DNA from: Cryptomeria japonica
Taxonomy: Eukaryota > Streptophyta > Pinopsida > Cupressales > Cupressaceae
DNA: 64,000 nucleotides
Assembly: GCF_030272615.1 (NCBI RefSeq)
Contig: NC_081415.1
Location: 109,452,406 to 109,516,405, forward strand
Direction: 5' to 3'
Position 1 is the stretch's first letter. Each line of letters starts with the position of its first letter. A program made the position numbers and the translations under genes. The notes under the pieces are model-generated. The model was not told the DNA's origin, did no database searches, and was given only the letters and a program-made list of their open reading frames with translations. Of this stretch, positions 58,966 through 64,000 are shown in pieces.

Positions 58966-58984
58966 TGGTGAACCCGACATGAAC
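58966..58984 (+). promoter_or_regulatory. Primer-binding site of family D
   Basis: TGGTGAACCCGACATGAAC, five bases after the LTR end. It differs from the family-A site by a single base within 19. Confidence 0.72.
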
Positions 58985-61072
58985 ACTAACCTTCTAACCT
59001 CTTTATGGTGTTTTGAGTGCTCTCAAGTTGATTTGTAGGCCAAAAAACCCAAAAACAGGGTCGTGCAGGGTTTTCTGGAGACTTCTGCGCCTGTGTCCTG
59101 CATCCTGCGCCTGTGTTGAGCATTCTGGGCCTATGTTGAAGACATTCTATGCTTGTGTCCGGCATTCTGTGCCTGTGTCATGGGTTCTGCGCTTGTGTAA
59201 AGTCCATAACAAAGGTAAAAAAATGCAGTGTTTACTTGAAATTTGTTGTGTTTTTCCATTCTATTTTCTGTGCTTTGGATTTTGGTACTAATTATCTGTG
59301 CAGAATCTTGGCATACGCATGGAAAAGACAATAAATCAAACTACTAACACGCTTTGTGCAGATTCAAAAGTCAAAGAATAGGCGTATCAAACTTCTAACT
59401 TGGGTTTTTGCAGGTTGCCTTGGAGAAACAATCAAACTTTGTGTTTGTATTTAATTTTTAGGCACCTAGTGATTTCTAAATAGGTTGGAATGAACATTTG
59501 TTTGCTTTGATTGTTGAGTATGACATTGGAGTAGGAGAGTATGCTCTCATCCTTCTTAGGGTGATCAGAAATCCAGATCTTCGATACCATGCTTATGTTG
59601 TTGATTGTGTGTCTCCTTTAGAGGGCCTGCCTTCCTGACCACTTTGCTTTTGCAAGCAAGTGATAATCGTGAGAAGGGAACGACCCAAAGTGAGTACGGC
59701 TAGAATTCCTTGGCATTCTAACTCACTATAAAAAAATACCCGATGAGAGAAAGCTTTGAAGGAAGTGTTACGTGGGAATTGCAGTTACTTGGGAAGTGAT
59801 GACCCTTGAACTCTTTCTCATATCAACATCTAAGTAGGGCCTCTTGGTCTAAATCATGCTTGTGCGACTACATTTGTTTGGTATCTTGATGGGCTTAATG
59901 TCTCAATCACGCTTGCGTGACATCAAGGAGTAATGCTTAACAGAAATCCTTACTACACACCTTGTTTTTAGAGGTCAAAAACCCTTCTAGTTTCTTGAGA
60001 AGGACAAATTCAGATACTTGGAAGAGATACTAAGTTCGCCATGGGGAGATTTCCATGGGGACTGATGCTTGGCTGCCCTGAGAAGTGAGTGCCATGGAGG
60101 GGAGCCCGTGGGGTCAAGCATCTATGTATTCTCCTTGAATCCCATAATGAGTCTACCTCTCAAGTACCTAATGTCTTTGCCTACCGTAAGAAATGTGGAA
60201 ATGAGCATGATTGTCTTGAGTCTAAGTTGCAATATCTTGTATTCTTTGCTTTTCAAAAGTTGAATTGCATCCCATTTCAAAAGCAAAACAAATTGATCCA
60301 ACATAAGATTAAACACAAGAGACATTCATCCAACAAAAGTTTATCAAGATTCAAAACGCGCCTTCAAACATGGTTGTCAAATATTGTTCAAAATCTTGTC
60401 TCAAGAAGCATGTCACTTACATTTAAGTTCATCCTAGGTTTGCATTTTTGCAAAGTCATTGTCAACTACCAAGGTTAGGTTTCACCTAAGTCATACTCCT
60501 TTGCATATCAATAAGGGTCATTCATTTTGCATATTTCCTCTTGCATCAAAGTCATATCATTGTCATTCATTCATATTTGCATACCCTAGGTCTCTTCATT
60601 AAGCTTAGGTCATTATCATATCATATTAAGGTCACTTGCATAGTAATGTCCCTTTGCATATAGTGCCAAAATTAGGTTTTGTCATACTTGAGTAATCCTA
60701 ATCTTTGATAAACCTTAAGTCATTTTTAAGAAGTCTAGACCTTATCAAATCTTTTGTCCTTTTGTCATCAATATCATTTGGTCAAACCTAGCTTAGTATC
60801 CAAGCATATAGGGGAGACTTTTTCATTTGTCCTTTTGTCACTTGGTCCTTTTGTCCTTTGAGGTCTAGACATCATTTCAATTTCCTAAGGGTCTCTTTCT
60901 TAGATTTGCATTCCAAAAATTTTGTCAAAATCTTGAAAAACAACCAAAAAAAATAGGTTGCATTCTTGCCATGGATTGCATTCTCATTCTATTTTAGTTT
61001 GCATTTAGTTGCATATCATACATCATCCTTTTCAAATCAAAAATTCCAAAAATATTGCATTTGCATAGTGAC
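58985..61072 (+). mobile_element. Leader of family D
   Basis: About 2.1 kb with no convincing protein. Short frames (59013-59291, 60069-60478) lack domain signatures. Contains the 20-bp repeat array at 59084-59199 and AT-rich 'tcatat' runs at 60480-60960. Confidence 0.55.
59084..59199 (+). repeat. Array of about 20-bp repeats in the family-D leader
   Basis: Six imperfect units on the pattern 'tctgcgcctgtgtc..gcat', locally GC-rich within an AT-rich leader. Confidence 0.75.
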
Positions 61073-63892
61073 ATGTCTATTGAAACAAGGTTCCAAGCAC
61101 AAATGATGCAACAAAGTTTGACATATCAACCAACAATGCAATCACAATTCTATCCAACCCAACAACAAAGCAACATTGATCAAACTTTTTATGATGAAAC
61201 AAATCTCCAAATACAAAAACTAGAGGAGAAACTAGCTCAAGAAGAAGAGATATTGGAACAAAGAGTGAAAAACATTGAGAAGAATAGATCACAAACGTCC
61301 AAAGTGTTTCAAAAATTTCCAGGTCAAAATCCAAAGATTGAGCCAATTGATGTAAGGTCTCTTATCGAACGATCAGACATACCATCTCTCCTCTCACAAA
61401 TAGAGATGATGAAACAATTTCAAGAAAAGAGACAACATCAATTTCAACATTATGTGCCTCCACAACAAGAACAAGAAGGTGTTTACTATCAATCAAATTT
61501 TCAACCATCACAACCAATTGTCCAACATATGCAACCAACACAACCAATGGTCCAATTTCAACAATATGTCCAACCAACTATACAATGTCAACAAATAGTT
61601 CAACCAATGGTGGAATATCAACAAGTTCAATCAGCATATCAATGTCAACAACCACAATCACACATTCAAAAACAAAGGTTGTAGCACACACCAAGCCAAG
61701 TTGCAAACATGTCAAAACAATTGAACCAAGTCCAATATCAAAACATGACATCAGACCAGAACCAACTCCTTGCCAAACAAGTTCAAATTCCAGATACAAC
61801 TATGTCAAAACCTCGAAAGAAAGGTGGCTTTATTGCAATGATCTTAAGGAAATTACCAAGTGAGTTCTTTGAGGAAGATCAAAATAATACACCTATGTCT
61901 AGCAATGCCTCATCCCCTCGCAAACAAATTGACTCTCTAGTGGCATCTATCCCTACACCTCTAGAAGTTTCACAAGAACCTTCCATATTGTCCTCATCAA
62001 ACAATACACCCAAGGATGCAATTATCCAAGAGCTATCCATAATTGATTGCCAAGATAATCCAATTCATGATGCACATCCTTGTCATGTTTCAAAAATACA
62101 AGACCCAATGCCACCATGCACTTTATTGCCATTACCTATTTTAGAGGACCCCATTCGAAGTCCCTCTTCCTCATGTTCAAGCATTGATTCCTTGTCAGAA
62201 TCCATCACAAATGTTCCAAGTGCATTTCCTTCATGCCAAAACATTGACTCCTTGTCAAAATCCCCCATGCATATCCAAAGTCCAACCCCATTTCAAGAGG
62301 ATAATTTAGAGCATGAAGAAACATGTCTTAAAAAAGATCAAGATCAAGATCTTGAAACCTTATCATCCCATCCAATTGTTAACTAGGACCCCATGTTCCC
62401 AGACACTCACGATGATTCCCCTATTCTTGTCCATCCTATCCAAGATCCTATTGACACTCCATTCCCTGAGCAAGATCAAGATATCCCAGTCCATCCAATC
62501 CCAAACGATCCCCTTCCATTTCATGAAAAAAATATCCTTTCAAATCCCATTGACATTCCAGATATCCCCTCCATCCTTTCCAATGATCCCATTAAAAGTC
62601 AAGAGCAAAGAACCTTTAAAGAGGATTCCAATGATATTCCTCCTTGTCAAGATCAAATTATTCCTTCAGATCCTCCACAAGATCGACTTGTTCCTCCATC
62701 TCCTTGTCCTAATGCTCCATATACATTCCAAGATAATATTTCTTGTGATGATCCCATTATTCCTCCCATTCCATCTCTTGAAGAGCTTGTCATTGAACCA
62801 TGTCCACTACACAATTCTAGTCCCCCTCATGATCCTAATCCCCTTCATGATTCTAACATGTCAGTGCAAGATGTTCATGAACCTTTGACATGCATAATGG
62901 GTTCTTCCACTTTGGTGCAATCCGATCCACTTCAAGATCTCATTATTTCTCTCATATCATATCCACCTCATAATGGACTCGCGTCTTCTTCCCAAAGAAA
63001 AGAGTATCCTACATGTCAAGATATTCATAACAGCCAAGGAGTAGACCTTCATGAGAAAGAACCCCTCCATATCAAAGAAGATCTTAAGGGTCATGTCTAC
63101 ACAACTCACTCTCAAGACGTTGGTATCCCTCCATCACAATCAAAACATACACCTTCTCCATCATACTTTCCATCCATCTTAGGTCCTTATATCCCTTCAT
63201 CCTTTATGCAAGGTCAGAAAAGGCACACATCCTTGAGTAAATTTCATCAATCCAAAATAACTCCATTTCATTCCTATCCATCCATGCATTCCTTTTCCCC
63301 TCCAAGCAATTTGGATGCCAAGTATAAAAGTCATAAGTCTAGCAATCCACATGTATTCCAGGATCAACAATCTAATCAACATGTCAAAGCAAAGAAAAAT
63401 ATGACCTCTAAAGAAAAAGAAATATCCAAAAGGCCACAAAGGCCCATTGAGCAAAATAAAGCAAAGTCAAAATATATATGGGTTCCTAAATCCCTTGTGC
63501 AAGCAATGCACTCTAAGGAACCACAAAAGCATGAAAAATCAAAAACCATGTGGATTCCTAAGTGGCTCCTTGAAGAACAAAAGCCTAAAGAAACATCCAA
63601 CTTGGCATCCAAAGTTGCTATTCCTCCATCCAAACCTCTCAAATCTGTTCCTCCATCACCTTCTTCATCCATTTTGGGCCCTTATGTCCCAAAATCACTA
63701 TCCTTTCCTCCATCCAAATCTCAATATCCAAAATACATCTTTCCTCCATCAATCCATCACCCCTCAAGGTGTGTGCCAATGTCTATCTTGCCAACATTTC
63801 CATCCACTGAAGCCCAATTCTTCCAATACCCTATCCATTATCCAATTCATATTTTCCATCCTTCGATCCCTTTGATCCAATCTTTTGCATAA
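61073..63892 (+). pseudogene. Long Gln/Pro/Ser-rich frame of family D
   Basis: One continuous frame of 940 codons from ATG 61073 to TAA 63890, interrupted only by TAG at 61682 and 62384; all three open stretches share the phase. Residues 1-205 are Gln-rich, with a short coiled coil ('KLEEKLAQEEEILEQRVKNIEK') and repeats such as 'QPMVQFQQ'. Residues 245-265 hold a basic motif (K-P-R-K-K-G-G-F). The rest is Pro/Ser/Asp-rich with degenerate 'PSILGPY(I/V)P' (twice) and 'K-S-K…W-(V/I)-P-K' (twice) repeats. No known gag, zinc knuckle or enzyme domain is visible. It occupies the gag position, so a structural protein is plausible but unproven. Confidence 0.6.
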
Positions 63893-64000
63893 ATCCTTGC
63901 CTTAGTTTCATCTTATTTTCCATGTCCTTATCCTACCAACGTCTTTGAGCATACTTTCAAAGGTCATGGTCCTTTTTTTTTTTCAAGGCTACTATCCAAA
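63893..64000 (+). mobile_element. Family-D interior at the window edge
   Basis: Non-coding sequence after the stop, with a T-rich run near 63973. The element continues beyond the window. Confidence 0.4.

Larger units (their letters stand above)
57414..64000 (+). mobile_element. Family-D LTR element, 3' end beyond the window
   Basis: 5' LTR, primer-binding site, a 2-kb leader and a long broken frame are present in order. No capsid, protease, RT or integrase domain is seen up to 64000, and the 3' LTR lies outside. The PBS matches that of family A, so the two families probably belong to one lineage or use one partner. Confidence 0.75.

Noticed and set aside
62313-62888. 191-codon frame overlapping the family-D gene
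   Set aside because: A shifted-frame shadow of the Pro/Ser-rich gene at 61073-63892, without stops because of codon bias.

Overview
The window looks like nuclear DNA of a large-genome seed plant. A gymnosperm, probably a conifer, is my best guess. The grounds are the AT-rich intergenic texture, the very large and deeply nested transposable elements, LTRs of up to 2.5 kb, and the style of a pentatricopeptide-repeat (PPR) fragment. The taxon is an inference. I see no gene that looks intact and expressed, and no rRNA, tRNA or CRISPR array. Nearly every base that can be explained belongs to a transposable element or to a broken host-gene copy carried inside one.

The layout resolves into a stack of insertions. 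(1) The oldest layer is a minus-strand Ty3/gypsy-like LTR (family A), now split into 1823-2808 and about 53795-53975. (2) A complete 2.5-kb solo LTR of a Copia-like family (family B, minus strand) sits inside it, split into 2809-3258 and 51676-53794. (3) A family-B element on the plus strand (3259-51675) landed inside that solo LTR. Its 5' LTR is 3259-5747 and its 3' LTR is 41868-51675. (4) Its internal region was split by a CACTA (En/Spm) DNA transposon at 8135-40779, with matching CACTA termini and a GGA target duplication. Its 3' LTR was split by element C at 42061-49327, a minus-strand LTR element with duplication caagt. (5) Inside the CACTA element, a younger family-A element (15095-22968, duplication atttc) interrupts an exon of the tnp2 transposase, and a 0.9-kb hAT-like element (11923-12818) interrupts a broken copy of the splicing-factor gene CWC22.

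The CACTA element carries, in order: a 5' terminus with subterminal repeats; a minus-strand PPR fragment; the CWC22 pseudogene; a degraded multi-exon tnp2 transposase gene ending in a long acidic microsatellite; a second CACTA gene of the TnpA/Transposase_24 kind; unassigned sequence; and a pair of long inverted repeats flanking a Copia LTR and a long minus-strand reading frame of unknown function. The PPR and CWC22 copies between the terminus and the transposase make it look like a gene-capturing (Pack-CACTA-like) transposon, although separate insertion cannot be excluded.

Right of the stack are a Ty3/gypsy integrase fragment (55668-57065, minus), a Copia-like LTR end (57066-57413, minus) and a further plus-strand LTR element (family D, from 57414 past the window end) with a long Pro/Ser/Gln-rich frame. 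A point worth attention: none of elements A, B, C or D shows a reverse transcriptase in this window, so each probably depended on enzymes from partner elements. Families B and C and the young A copy keep gag-type zinc knuckles; A also has a protease-like domain. Most in-frame stops look like CGA to TGA or CAG to TAG changes, as expected of methylated, silenced plant transposons.
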